From positions 62,001 through 126,000 of the forward strand of contig NZ_KQ948737.1 in the NCBI RefSeq assembly GCF_001514195.1: 64,000 nt of DNA, in the 5' to 3' direction. Source of the stretch: Streptomyces griseorubiginosus (GTDB taxonomy: Bacteria > Actinomycetota > Actinomycetes > Streptomycetales > Streptomycetaceae). Positions 51,930 to 61,442 of this stretch are shown one piece after another (within the stretch, counting starts at the first letter, position 1; each line of letters begins with the position of its first letter). A model generated the notes under the pieces. The model saw only the letters and a program-made list of their open reading frames with translations. It was not told where the DNA came from and ran no database searches. A program made the translations under genes and the position numbers.

Positions 51930-53093
51930 ATGACCACACCGACGCCGCACGCCTCAGCCCTCGTCCGCCCCTTCACCGTCTCGATCCCGGAATCGGACAT
52001 CGACGACCTGAAGCGGCGACTGGCAGGGACCCGGTGGCCCGATCCGGAAACAGTGGGCGACTGGTCGCAAGGGGTTCGCGTGGAGAACGCCAGGTCCCTG
52101 GTCGACCACTGGCAGCACCGATACGACTGGCGGCGCCTGGAGTCCGAACTCAACCGCCACCCCCAGTTCCTGACCGAGATCGACGGGCTGGACATCCACT
52201 TCCTCCACGTCAGGTCGAGGAATCCGAACGCGCTGCCGCTGATCCTCACGCACGGATGGCCGGGCTCGATCCTCGACTTCCTGAAGCTGATCGGCCCTCT
52301 GACCGATCCGGTCTCGTTCGGAGGAGACGCCGCCGATTCATTCGACGTCGTCATCCCGTCACTCCCCGGATTCGGGTTCTCCGAGAAGCCCACCGAGACC
52401 GGGTGGACCGCATCGCGGATCGCGCGCGCGTGGGCGGAGCTGATGCAGCGCCTCGGTTACACGCGGTGGGCAGCACAGGGCGGCGACTGGGGCGGCGTCG
52501 TCACCACCGACCTCGGGGCCATGCAGCCCGCGGGGCTCGTCGGGATTCACCTGAACACGCAGTACGCCTTTCCGGCGCAGATGCCCGAAGAGTTGTCGCC
52601 CGAGCAGCGCGACGCGGTGGAGACCCTCGCCTTCTACGCCGGTGAACTCGGTGGGTCGAACCACCTTCAGGGCACGAAGCCGGAGACCGTCGGATTCGCG
52701 CTGGCGGACTCCCCCACGGGTCAGGCGGCCTGGATCTACGAGAAGTACCAGTCCAAGACCGACAACCACGGGCTCGCCGAGGACGCGCTGAGCGTGGACG
52801 ACATCCTCGACACGATCTCCCTCTACTGGTTCACCAACAGCGCGGCGCCCTCCGCCCGCATCTACTGGGAGAACAAGTCCCGCACCTTCGCCGGCCCGAA
52901 GGTGACACTGCCGGTCGCGGTGACCGTCTTCCCGAAGGACATCCCACGCGTGCCACGTAGTTGGATCGAAGACACCTACGACGATCTGATTCATTACGGC
53001 GAGGCCGACAAGGGCGGGCACTTCGCGGCCCTGGAACAGCCCGAGACACTGGTCAGCGAAATCCGCACCGGCCTGCGCGCCCTGCGCCCCTGA
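51930..53093 (+). CDS. Epoxide hydrolase (EHN/alpha-beta hydrolase)
   Basis: 387 residues. N-terminal EHN domain (RPFTVSIPESDIDDLKRRLA) and alpha/beta hydrolase with HGWPGSILDF, nucleophile Asp in AAQGGDWGGVV, and the catalytic His in KGGHFAALEQPE. Hydrates epoxides to diols. ATG 51930 follows AGGAGAAGG. Controlled by the divergent TetR, probably induced by an epoxide or related toxin. Confidence 0.93.
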   Translation: MTTPTPHASALVRPFTVSIPESDIDDLKRRLAGTRWPDPETVGDWSQGVRVENARSLVDHWQHRYDWRRLESELNRHPQFLTEIDGLDIHFLHVRSRNPNALPLILTHGWPGSILDFLKLIGPLTDPVSFGGDAADSFDVVIPSLPGFGFSEKPTETGWTASRIARAWAELMQRLGYTRWAAQGGDWGGVVTTDLGAMQPAGLVGIHLNTQYAFPAQMPEELSPEQRDAVETLAFYAGELGGSNHLQGTKPETVGFALADSPTGQAAWIYEKYQSKTDNHGLAEDALSVDDILDTISLYWFTNSAAPSARIYWENKSRTFAGPKVTLPVAVTVFPKDIPRVPRSWIEDTYDDLIHYGEADKGGHFAALEQPETLVSEIRTGLRALRP

Positions 53094-53279
53094 CGCCAAC
53101 GCGCGAACCCAGGGGCGCGGCAGGCCCTGTTCCATGCCTTACGCGCAGGGTCGACGGCCGCTCGCCTCCGAGCAACTCCGCACGGTCTCGGGATGTGCGA
53201 TGCCGTGTGCAACGACGACTCAGCTTGCGGTCCAAGGTCTGCCGTCGAACGGGACGCAGCACAGAGGCCGCGATCGTGG

Positions 53280-53407
53280 GACTGGTCGAGCACGAGGCTC
53301 AACGAGACGCGTTCACGGTTGTGGCGGAGTTCCGATCGGCGTTGTACGCGTGCCTGACCGCACGTAGCGACGCCTTGTTCGGGTTGTGCGACGCGCTGCG
53401 ATGTTAG
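53280..53407 (+). pseudogene. Transposase N-terminal fragment
   Basis: LVEHEAQRDAFTVVAEFRSA then LYACLTARSDALFGLCDALR and C, an N-terminal stretch of the same DDE transposase type as 55010-55850, ended by a stop. No terminal repeats seen. Confidence 0.6.
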
Positions 53408-53669
53408 TTGATCCGCCGCGTACATCCGGCGAACTGGGCGCTCCCGAGAGCTGGTTGTGCTGGGGACTCAAACGGCCGAACCCCCTACCCACCCGGTGGC
53501 GGATCGAATCTCCCGCCGAGGACTTTCGGCGTACGCCGAAACCGATTGTCGCCGCAACGCGGCCCACGTGAGTCTTCTCGGCAGGCCCGGCCCACACGGC
53601 CGAACCACCACCGACAAAGACGGGGAACTCACCATGCGCACCTCGCGTTCACTGCGGTTGCAAGGCAGC

Positions 53670-54023
53670 GTCCGTCGACCTGACGAAACCGGCGCTGCAC
53701 ACAACCGGGACGGTGGGTTCCGGTGACCGCTCCATCGTGGCCGTGTACACCCTGCACGACGTCGGCACCTCGCACGGCAAGGCGTACACCGACCTGGGCA
53801 GGCTGACCCGTTCGCTGAACGTTCCCGGTGGCATACGACCGGCGGGCAAGTGGTTCGGCACCTGGAACTCCGACGCCAAGGCCCGCCCGAGCCCAACACC
53901 ACCCGCGACCCGCTCCTCCAACTGCACGAGTGGTGGGCCTACCTGCCTCAGTACGGGGGCTATGTCAGCAACATCTACATGAGCAGTCCGGACAACCAAC
54001 TGCCCGGCGTCACGCAGTGCTGA
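53670..54023 (+). pseudogene. Secreted-type protein, frameshifted and lacking signal peptide
   Basis: In one frame ASVDLTKPALHTTGTVGSGD, then RSIVAVYTLHDVGTSHGKAY, LTRSLNVPGG and KWFGTWNSDAKA; after a frameshift near 53885 PEPNTTRDPLLQLHEWWAYL, PQYGGYVSNIYMSSPDNQLP and GVTQC to a stop. The two halves make one coherent protein. I do not recognise the family; the start is missing. Confidence 0.5.
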
Positions 54024-54123
54024 ACAGTGCATCACGGTACTGCGAAGGGCCTGCGGGAAAAGCCGGGCAGGCACCCGGCACCTTTCGGTCGCACTCGAAA
54101 ACCAATGAGAAAAGGACAGGTGG

Positions 54124-54525
54124 ATGACCAGGACCAGGAAGTATCTCTCCCTCTGGATCGCAGCCCTCGCCCTGACGGCGGGCGGTGTGATCGCCGCCCC
54201 TTCGGCCAGTGCCGCTGCCAGCGCCGAGTGCGGAGTCCGGGCGAGCGACGGCCGGCTGTGGTGCGGGAACGGAGCCCCCGCCATTCTGCGCTCGGGCGCC
54301 TACCACGAAGCGGACATAACGGGGCAACTCTATTCCACCTTCAGCTGGTTCGACTGCTGGACCTACGGTGGACTGCACGGCGGCGGCAACACCACCTGGT
54401 ACCACACCAAGGGCGACTGGACCGCTCCTGGCTACGACGGGTGGGGCTACGTCCCGGCGGACTGGGTCAACACACCGTCCTCGTTCGACGCCGATCCGAG
54501 CGCGCGCGGTCTGCGGCACTGCTGA
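54124..54525 (+). CDS. Small secreted cysteine-containing protein (SH3-like)
   Basis: 133 residues. Signal peptide (LSLWIAALALTAGGVIAAPS, cleavage near SASAA) and a mature part with CGVRASDGRLWCGNGAP, FDCWTYGGLHGGGNTTWYHT, GDWTAPGYDGWGYVPADWV and a last Cys (RGLRHC). It resembles small secreted SH3-like proteins common in Streptomyces. Preceded by AGGACAGG. Function unknown. Confidence 0.75.
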   Translation: MTRTRKYLSLWIAALALTAGGVIAAPSASAAASAECGVRASDGRLWCGNGAPAILRSGAYHEADITGQLYSTFSWFDCWTYGGLHGGGNTTWYHTKGDWTAPGYDGWGYVPADWVNTPSSFDADPSARGLRHC

Positions 54526-54690
54526 GAGCGGCACTGCCGAGCTCGCCAGACCACTTCTTGATGTCGTCGGTCTCATCCACGAGACCGACGACATCGTCGT
54601 CGTGGCGTCCTCTTATCAACCCCCTGTAACCAGCCTGTTCCCGCCTGCTCTTGCCGAAGTTGCCAGGGTCGAGAGGAGCCGGAACCACCT

Positions 54691-54915
54691 GTGGCCTGGC
54701 GTCACGGCCGAGTCCGTGAGGATTTGGCGAGAGAGTTCGTGCGGAACCCGTACCGCAACCTCTGGAGTGAGTACAAGGATGGCGGCTGCGGTGCGTGGGA
54801 ATGCTGCGGCAGTCCCTTCGAAGCACGGGAGTTCCTGGATGCCGTGATACACGGCATGTCCCGGCGCCGGGCTCGCGAGCTTCGATCCCTCGTAGACCAA
54901 CTCGGCAACTCGTAG
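54691..54915 (+). CDS. Small conserved actinomycete protein or C-terminal fragment
   Basis: 74 residues from a GTG: VREDLAREFVRNPYRNLWSE, YKDGGCGAWECCGSPFEARE, FLDAVIHGMSRRRARELRSL. This looks like the C-terminal end of a longer Streptomyces family, so the gene may have lost its 5' part. No ribosome site is evident. Confidence 0.45.
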   Translation: MAWRHGRVREDLAREFVRNPYRNLWSEYKDGGCGAWECCGSPFEAREFLDAVIHGMSRRRARELRSLVDQLGNS

Positions 54916-55009
54916 TGCGCGAATTCAGGCACGACATTAAACGGCATGCTCAGCATGTCGTTTACGGTCCAGTGCCTGACCCTGTGCTCCGTCACAGGGT
55001 GGATCAGCG

Positions 55010-55850
55010 CGAAGGCCGTGGTCGTGAGTTTGGTGCATCAGGATGTCCCGCGGGATGCGTTCGCGGAAGTGCCGCACTTCCGGTCGGCGCTGTACGCGTG
55101 TCTGACCGCGCGGGGGCGACGCCTGTTCGCGTTATGCGGCGCCCTGCTGTGCACGGATGGACCGGTGCGGACACTGGTCGATCAAGTGCTCGCGCCCGAA
55201 CACGCCATGGGCACGGAGCTCTGTACGGCGGGCTCAACCGGGGCCGAATCGATGTCGCCCCGTTGCGTCGGGCTCTGGCCGGGATGCCGTTGCCGAGGGC
55301 CGCGGACGGTCTGCTGGTGTTGGCGGTGGATGTCTCTCCGTGGCTTCGGCCGGGCGCCGGCACGTGTGCTGACCGGGCCTTTTGCCACGGCTGAACAAGC
55401 CCGTCTGGCTGTGGTGGTCGGACACCGGCGCCACCGAGATGGGCGTCGACCGCTGCTGGCAGTCCTTCCTCTGCCGCTTCGACATCGAGCACACGTTTTT
55501 CGCCTGTTCAAGCAGACGCTCGGGTCGACCAAGCCTCGTCTTCGCAGCTCCGAAGCCGCCGACCGGTGGACATGGCTGGTGATCGCGGCCTACGCCCAGC
55601 TCCGACTGGCCCGCCCGCCGGCCACCAACTTGCGGCGGCCCTGGGAGAACAGACCGAGCCGAACAATCGGACACCAGCGCGCGTCCGCAGGGGGTTCAGG
55701 AACCTGCACGCGAAGACCGGCTCTCCGGCTGATGCACCGAAACCGTCTCAGCCCGGTCCCGGTCGGCCACCCGGCTCGAAGAACCGCCGCCCCGAAAGGG
55801 AACGAAGCCCAGACGCGTCAGTCAGGACTAACGCGTCTCAGTAGTAGGCG
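55010..55850 (+). pseudogene. DDE transposase, truncated and frameshifted
   Basis: Matches in order over several frames: FRSALYACLTARGRRLFALC, TDGPVRTLVDQVLAPEH, GALYGGLNRGRIDVAPLRRA, GLLVLAVDVSPWLRPGA, then after a large internal gap NKPVWLWWSDTGATEMGVDR, FRLFKQTLGSTKPRLRSSEA, ADRWTWLVIAAYAQLRLARP and ARVRRGFRNLHAKTGSPADA. The middle third (with catalytic residues) is missing. An IS remnant; no terminal repeats found. Confidence 0.75.
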
Positions 55851-56148
55851 CATCTCGTCCGTCTACTACATCAACCCACGTGACTACTAACCGAGACGGA
55901 TCAACACCCAGCAGAAACACCGCCTCCTGTTCACGCTCCAGCACGATGACCCATGGCGATGGCGTCCCTTCTGGAGCGGTCAGCACGTAGTTGCGGCAGA
56001 TCCCGTGAAAGGGAAGGCCCGAGATCGAGTCCGCGATCGGGTCTCCCGGATGCGACTCCCGCAGCAGGGCAGTTATCTCGCCGACGAGATCAGGGCGGAC
56101 ATCAGCCAGGCGCAACGGGCTCTTTCCGGGACTATGACGGGACTCCAT
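55828..56148 (-). CDS. Hypothetical protein
   Basis: 106 residues: MESRHSPGKSPLRLADVRPD, LVGEITALLRESHPGDPIAD, YVLTAPEGTPSPWVIVLERE, FLLGVDPSRLVVTWVDVVDG. Coherent soluble fold, no recognised domain. Its 3' end overlaps the transposase remnant's end. Confidence 0.5.
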   Translation of the reverse strand: MESRHSPGKSPLRLADVRPDLVGEITALLRESHPGDPIADSISGLPFHGICRNYVLTAPEGTPSPWVIVLEREQEAVFLLGVDPSRLVVTWVDVVDGRDAPTTETR

Positions 56149-56350
56149 GCTCCGAAGCATGTCAGGACACCCAGCCCACCGGCTCGACCGAAGCGCCAGT
56201 ACGCACGTTAAACGACAAGCGCAGAACCTGTTCCGGTCCCCAAAGGGGCAGTTCGAGGCCCTCGTTTCGGCCCAGACCGAAAGAAGTCGACCCTGCCACC
56301 GAGTCGAGCGCAGGCTGAACCCGGAACCGTCACAAGTGAGGAACCCTTCC

Positions 56351-56659
56351 ATGCAGAAACCTGCAAGCAAGCTCCGCCTCGCCGCGGCCGCGTTCAGCGC
56401 TGTACTCCTCGCGGGCGCGGCGCTCTCCGGAAGTGCCCACGCCGCGCCCGAGGGGAAAGCCGGGGTCAAGGCCTGCGGCTACTACGAGACGCAGACAGAC
56501 GCGTATTACGGACACTGCGGCAGCACCTGGGTCAAGATCCAGGTCGACATCGACTGGTGGCCGACCGACATCAAGAGGTGCGTCCCGCCGGGCGAGACCC
56601 ATCTCGGCACGACCGACGAGATCGACAACGCCTGGGCCATCCCGGGGACCTGCGGCTAG
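56351..56659 (+). CDS. Small secreted protein (DUF6355-like)
   Basis: 102 residues. Signal peptide LRLAAAAFSAVLLAGAALSG then SAHAA; mature part ACGYYETQTDAYYGHCGSTW, CVPPGETHLGTTDE and final GTCG, with four cysteines. Resembles the DUF6355 secreted family. ATG 56351. Function unknown. Confidence 0.7.
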   Translation: MQKPASKLRLAAAAFSAVLLAGAALSGSAHAAPEGKAGVKACGYYETQTDAYYGHCGSTWVKIQVDIDWWPTDIKRCVPPGETHLGTTDEIDNAWAIPGTCG

Positions 56660-57072
56660 GCCGAGTTCCGGAACCCGGTGATCTGTCTGGTTGGCCGTCC
56701 GGGGAAATTGCGGGCGGCCAACCAGAGGGTGAGGTCGTGGGCGATGTCGTTGATGCTGGTCGCCCACGTGACCTCGTGCTCATTGCGGGAGGAGTCGCGG
56801 CGGACTATCTCGTAGCCGCCTTCGTCGAGGACGGCCACTGAAGCGAGCCACACCGGGTCGTCCTCGTCAGGCTGGACGACCACGAAGGTGTTGTCGGATT
56901 CGTTGAGGTCGTCGATCATCATGAACAGCGCGTCCTCGGAGGGGTCGTCGATGCGGTCGCCGTTCTCGTTGTCGGCGCCGCAGCGCTGAGACCCCATCTC
57001 TGCCACTTCCCATCCGGTTCGCCTTGGCCACGGTCGACATGGCACGGGGAGCTGCCAGTTCAGGTCGGTCAT
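56656..57072 (-). CDS. Hypothetical acidic protein (immunity-like)
   Basis: 138 residues: MTDLNWQLPVPCRPWPRRTG, DPSEDALFMMIDDLNESDNT, FVVVQPDEDDPVWLASVAVL, DIAHDLTLWLAARNFPGRPT. Pattern recalls small Imm1-type or DUF proteins but is not conclusive. A second ATG lies at 57078. Convergent with the DUF6355-like gene. Confidence 0.5.
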   Translation of the reverse strand: MTDLNWQLPVPCRPWPRRTGWEVAEMGSQRCGADNENGDRIDDPSEDALFMMIDDLNESDNTFVVVQPDEDDPVWLASVAVLDEGGYEIVRRDSSRNEHEVTWATSINDIAHDLTLWLAARNFPGRPTRQITGFRNSA

Positions 57073-57095
57073 GGCCATTCGCCGATCGCGGCGAT

Positions 57096-57722
57096 TCAGG
57101 CGGGCTGCCCCATCGGCCGGACCGTCAAGGTGTTGAGATCGACGCCCGTCGGCTGGTCGAGGGCGAAGCAGATGGCCTCGGCGATGGGCTGGGGAGGCAG
57201 GGCGAAGGGAGGCACGCCGGCGCCTTGCCAGAAGGGTGTGTCGATCATGCCGGGGTTGACGAGAGTGACGCCGATTCCGCGGGTCGTGACATGCAGGCGC
57301 AGGTTCTCGGCAAGCCCCGTGGTGGCCCATTTGGTGGCCGAGTAGAGATTGGCGGGTGAGTTCTTGAGCCCGGCGACGCTGCCGATGAGCACCAGTCGTC
57401 CGCCGGTGGCCTCCAGGTGGGGCAGGGTGGCGTGGGCCAGCAGGGCGGGACCGAGGACGTTGGTGAGAACCATCGGCGCCCACGATGTCGGGTCACCGGC
57501 CCCGATGGAGTCACCGGACATGAATCCGGCGTTGGCCACCGCCGCGTCGAGGGCACCGAAATGCTCCACCGTCCGGGTCACGGCCGCCTCGGTGGCCTGC
57601 CAGTCCGCCGCGTCCGCGACCAGGCCCAGCAGACGGTCGGGCTGGCCGGCCTCGTCGAGGAACGCCTTCAGTTTGCCCTCGTCGCGGCCGGTGACCGCCA
57701 CACGGTGGCCGCGGTCGAGAGG
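57096..57722 (-). pseudogene. SDR dehydrogenase lacking its N-terminus
   Basis: The reading frame starts mid-protein at LDRGHRVAVTGRDEGKLKAF and keeps VANAGFMSGD, LVLIGSVAGLKNSPANLYSA, YSATKWATTGLAENLR and VTLVNPGMIDTPFW. The TGxxxGxG cofactor loop is missing, cut at about 57722, where the divergent LuxR gene also starts abruptly. Non-functional. Confidence 0.75.
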
Positions 57723-58705
57723 TGCTGCGCCGCCTGCCGGGCATCCTGCCGGTGGAGGCCGTGTTCTTCGCCTCCGTGGATCCGGCGACCCTGCTCTTCA
57801 CCTCGGCTGTCGCCCAGGACCCGCTGGCCGGTGCCACCCCGCTTTTCCTCGACAACGAGTACGGCCGCGCGGACGTCAACAAGTTCGCCGTGCTGGCCAG
57901 AAGCCCGGAGCCGGTCATGTCACTGGACCGGGCAACGCGGGGTGAGCGTTCCGCCAGTGCCCGCTACCGCGAGATCATGGCCAGTCTGGGGTTCGGGGAC
58001 GAGCTCCGCGCCGCTCTGATCGTCGGGCACGAGTGCTGGGGCGTGCTCTGCCTGCACAGGGAGGACGCGGAAGCCGGCTTCTCCGGCGCCGACCTGGACC
58101 TCGTGCGCAGGCTCGCCCCGCACCTGGCCGAAGGGCTGCGCCGCGATGTCGTACGCCAGGCCCTGACCGGTGACGGGGCGGGAACCGCAGGCGGCCCCGG
58201 CGTGCTCGTGCTCGACCAGGGGCTCTCCCTGGTCTCGATCAGCCCGGACGCCGAACGGTGGCTGGCCGGGCTGGAGGCCCCGGAGATCCACGGACTGCCG
58301 TTGCCGGTCTACGCGCTGGCCGTCCAGCTGGCCCAGTCGCCGGACACGCTCCCGGAGACTGCGCACCGGCCCGGCTCGATCAGGCTGCGCACCACCGACG
58401 GGCAGTGGCTGACCCTGCACGCCACGCGTCTTCGGGGGCGGGCGGAGGACCGGATCGGGGTGGTGGTCGAGCCTGCGCCGGCCGCCGAGCTCGGCTCCCT
58501 GCTGCTGGCCGCCCATGGCCTCACCCCGGCCCAGAGCCGGGTCACCGCGCTGGTGCTGCAAGGGTGCTCCACCCGGGAGATCGTCGCCCGGCTGCACGTC
58601 TCCGCGTACACCGTGCAGGAGCACCTGACGGCGGTGTTCGCCCGGTTCGGCGTCAGCAGCCGCCGGGAACTGATCGCCGCGGTGCTCGCCGCGAAGGGCC
58701 GCTGA
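57722..58705 (+). CDS. LuxR-family regulator, N-terminally truncated
   Basis: 327 residues from a GTG: LPVEAVFFASVDPATLLFTS begins a GAF-like sensor, and the C-terminus has GLTPAQSRVTALVLQGCSTR, EIVARLHVSAYTVQEHLTAV and FARFGVSSRRELIAAVL (LuxR HTH). About 25-30 family residues and the promoter are missing upstream, where the sequence joins the truncated SDR. It may still be translated from the GTG, but expression is doubtful. Confidence 0.75.
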   Translation: MLRRLPGILPVEAVFFASVDPATLLFTSAVAQDPLAGATPLFLDNEYGRADVNKFAVLARSPEPVMSLDRATRGERSASARYREIMASLGFGDELRAALIVGHECWGVLCLHREDAEAGFSGADLDLVRRLAPHLAEGLRRDVVRQALTGDGAGTAGGPGVLVLDQGLSLVSISPDAERWLAGLEAPEIHGLPLPVYALAVQLAQSPDTLPETAHRPGSIRLRTTDGQWLTLHATRLRGRAEDRIGVVVEPAPAAELGSLLLAAHGLTPAQSRVTALVLQGCSTREIVARLHVSAYTVQEHLTAVFARFGVSSRRELIAAVLAAKGR

Positions 58706-58844
58706 GCCGACCGGCAGGCCGATCACCCTCTCGGCAGGTGGACTCTGCTTCTCCCCCGCGGAGCCCGGGGTCTCTCGGCGCTGGTCACGGCCCCCAGGCG
58801 CCGGGGCCTCCGGCGCGCCACTCGTTCCCTTCCCGGACGGCGTT

Positions 58845-58891
58845 CTGTCTCAGTTGGACTGGACGCACAGAGGACTGTCTCGGTTGAACTG
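58845..58891. promoter_or_regulatory. CTGTCTC repeat pair before second PP2C gene
   Basis: CTGTCTCAGTTGGACTG (58845) and CTGTCTCGGTTGAACTG (58875), 30 bases apart, 38-74 bases before the ATG. Same heptamer and following bases as upstream of the PP2C gene at 38848 (20 bases apart there). Confidence 0.6.
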
Positions 58892-58918
58892 GCCGGGCAG
58901 AGGAACGATCCTGAACTC

Positions 58919-61264
58919 ATGGTGCAGCACGATGCCACGGCGATCGTCGATGTGCGGGGTGTGGTGCGGGCCTGGAGCGACGGTGCCCGCGACCTGGTGG
59001 GATACACGGTCGAGGAGGTGGTGAACCGTCCGGCCGCCGAACTGCTGGTCGAGGACATCGAAGCCGACACGGTCACGAACCTGTCCGGCCTCGTCGTGCT
59101 GCGCCACCGCGACGGCTCGTCCGTTCCGCTCAGACTCAGCGCCTGCGCCCTGATCGACGAAAGCGGAGAGCGGTGCGGCTACGTGATCACCGCCGACCCC
59201 GCCGACCCCGTCGGCAGCCAGGAGCCCACTCTGGCGGGCCAAGCCTTCCAGCAGGCGTCCCTGCCCATGTCGGTGTTCGACACCACCCAGCACTACATGC
59301 GGCTCAACGACAGGGCCTGCCGCATCATGGGCGTGCCGGAGGAGGCCCTGCTCGGACAGCACTTTCCGGAGAGCGTGGAGGATCGCCCGGCGCATCGCGG
59401 CTGGCTTGATCATCTGCGCCAGGTCGTCGACACAGGCCGTCCGGTCCGCTACGAGAGCTTCACCGGAGCCCCCGCCCTGAACCGGGAGCACTCCTGGACC
59501 ACCGACATGTGGCCACTGCGGGATGCCGACGGTGAGGTCCACGCCGTTGGCATCGCGTCGTTCGACAGCACCGAGCAGTACTGGGCTCGCCAACGCCTCG
59601 CCCTGCTGAACGAGGCCGCGGCCTCCATCGGCGCCACCCTGGACGTGGTGCGCACCGCCGAGGAGCTGATCGAACTGCTCGTACCCCGGTACGCGGACTT
59701 CGCCAGCGTCGACCTGCTGGAGTGGGTCTTCCAGGCGGAGGGCCTGCCCGACATTCCGGCCCGGGACATCGTCCTGCGCAGAGTCGCCCACGGCTCCGGC
59801 ACGAAGGGAACGCCTGAGGCCGCCGTACATGTCGGCGACACCGACACGTATTCACCGCTTTCCCCGCCGGCGAAGGCGCTGCGATCCGGGCGGGCCGTGG
59901 TCAGTCAGGCCGGCGAGCCGGACTTCGTGCGCTGGGTCGCGGCGCGCAACACGCGCTCCCCCGCCGGCAGGGCGTATCGCGTGGGCGCCCACTCGATGCT
60001 CGCCGCGCCGCTGCGAGCACGCGGCACCACGCTGGGCGTGGTCGTCGCCGTGCGGATCGCCAACCCGGAAGACTTCGGCGAGGACGACACCGTCCTGGCC
60101 GAAGACCTCGCCAGCCGGGCCGCCGTATGCATCGACAATGCCCGGCGCTTCGCCCGCGAGCGCGCCACGGCCCTGGCCCTCCAGCACAGTCTCCTGCCCC
60201 GGGGCCTGCCCGGACAGGCCGCCGTCGAGGTGGCCCACCGCTATCTGCCCTCGGACTCGCTGGCCGGTATCGGCGGCGACTGGTTCGACGTGATCCCGCT
60301 GTCCGGCAGCCGAGTCGCCCTGGTCGTCGGTGACGTCGTCGGGCACGGCATTCCCTCGACGGCGACGATGGGCCGCCTGTGCACGGCAGTCCGCACCCTC
60401 GCCGACGTCGATCTGCCACCGGACGAACTCCTCACCCACCTCGACGACCTCGTCACCCACCTGGCCTCCGACGAGAGCGGCGAAGTCGCGGAACTCGGCG
60501 CGACCTGCCTGTACGCCGTCTACGACCCGGTCTCGCGGCGGCTGAACCTCGCGGCGGCCGGCCATCCCGCGCCCGCGGTGCTGCTGCCCGACGGCAGCGC
60601 GACCCTGGTGGAGATGGCCGCCGGCCCGCCCCTCGGCGTCGGCGGCCTGCCCTTCGAGGCAGCCGAGCTGGAACTGCCGGCGGGCTCGGTGCTCGCCCTC
60701 TACACCGACGGTCTGATCGAGGACCGCGACCGCGACGTCGATCACGCTACCGCCGAGTTGTGCCGGGCCCTGTGCGCGCCGGCCGACTCCCTCGACACGC
60801 TGTGCGACGGCGTGCTCAAGGCGGTGCTGCCGGAGGAGCCCGGCGACGACGTCGCCCTGCTGCTGGCCCGCACCCGAGCCCTCGGCGCGGACCAGGTCGC
60901 CACCTGGGACATCACACCGGACCCCGAGCACGTGGCCGCGGCCCGCCAGGCGGCCACCGAACAGCTGACCGCCTGGGGACTGGACGAGGCCGCCTTCGTC
61001 ACTGAACTCGTCGTCAGTGAACTGGTCACCAACGCCATCCGCTACGGAGCACCGCCCATCCAGCTCCGGCTGATCCGCGACCGCACCCTCATCTGCGAAG
61101 TCTCGGACGGCAGCTCCACCTCACCGCACCTGCGCCGGGCCCACGCCTACGACGAAGGCGGCCGCGGACTGCTACTCGTCGCGCAACTCACCCACCGCTG
61201 GGGAAGCCGGCAGACCGGGCGGGGCAAGACCATCTGGGCCGAGCAACCACTCCCCCCGGACTGA
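58919..61264 (+). CDS. PAS-GAF-PP2C (SpoIIE) phosphatase with HATPase domain
   Basis: 781 residues. N-terminal PAS (AIVDVRGVVRAWSDGARDLV), second PAS (SLPMSVFDTTQHYMRLNDRA), GAF (LNEAAASIGATLDVVRTAEE), PP2C (AGIGGDWFDVIPLSG, VGDVVGHGIPST, GDDVALLLAR) and an RsbW-like kinase (VSELVTNAIRYGAPP, GGRGLLLVAQLTHRWGSRQT). Likely partner-switching phosphatase acting on anti-sigma-antagonists. CTGTCTC repeats upstream link it to 38848. Confidence 0.92.
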   Translation: MVQHDATAIVDVRGVVRAWSDGARDLVGYTVEEVVNRPAAELLVEDIEADTVTNLSGLVVLRHRDGSSVPLRLSACALIDESGERCGYVITADPADPVGSQEPTLAGQAFQQASLPMSVFDTTQHYMRLNDRACRIMGVPEEALLGQHFPESVEDRPAHRGWLDHLRQVVDTGRPVRYESFTGAPALNREHSWTTDMWPLRDADGEVHAVGIASFDSTEQYWARQRLALLNEAAASIGATLDVVRTAEELIELLVPRYADFASVDLLEWVFQAEGLPDIPARDIVLRRVAHGSGTKGTPEAAVHVGDTDTYSPLSPPAKALRSGRAVVSQAGEPDFVRWVAARNTRSPAGRAYRVGAHSMLAAPLRARGTTLGVVVAVRIANPEDFGEDDTVLAEDLASRAAVCIDNARRFARERATALALQHSLLPRGLPGQAAVEVAHRYLPSDSLAGIGGDWFDVIPLSGSRVALVVGDVVGHGIPSTATMGRLCTAVRTLADVDLPPDELLTHLDDLVTHLASDESGEVAELGATCLYAVYDPVSRRLNLAAAGHPAPAVLLPDGSATLVEMAAGPPLGVGGLPFEAAELELPAGSVLALYTDGLIEDRDRDVDHATAELCRALCAPADSLDTLCDGVLKAVLPEEPGDDVALLLARTRALGADQVATWDITPDPEHVAAARQAATEQLTAWGLDEAAFVTELVVSELVTNAIRYGAPPIQLRLIRDRTLICEVSDGSSTSPHLRRAHAYDEGGRGLLLVAQLTHRWGSRQTGRGKTIWAEQPLPPD

Positions 61265-61442
61265 CATCTTCCGTGGCCTGGCAAGGAACAGAGTGCCGGA
61301 GTTGTCTCCCGGCAAGTCCGTACCATGAACTCGGTGTTCCCCAGGGATCCGTAGCGTCGCCGGGCGACCGGACGGCGGTGGTGGTCTTTCTTGGTGCGCC
61401 GGGGGAGACGACAGACACAACGACTGCAACGGTGGTGATTCC

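Noticed and set aside
53440..53530. tRNA-like stretch (T-arm-like bases on the minus strand)
   Set aside because: A GTTTGAGTCCCC-like element is present but no matching acceptor stem, anticodon arm or D-arm could be assembled on either strand.
54691..54915. Full-length independent gene
   Set aside because: It resembles only the C-terminal part of a longer family and has no clear ribosome site, so it is listed with low confidence as a possible fragment.
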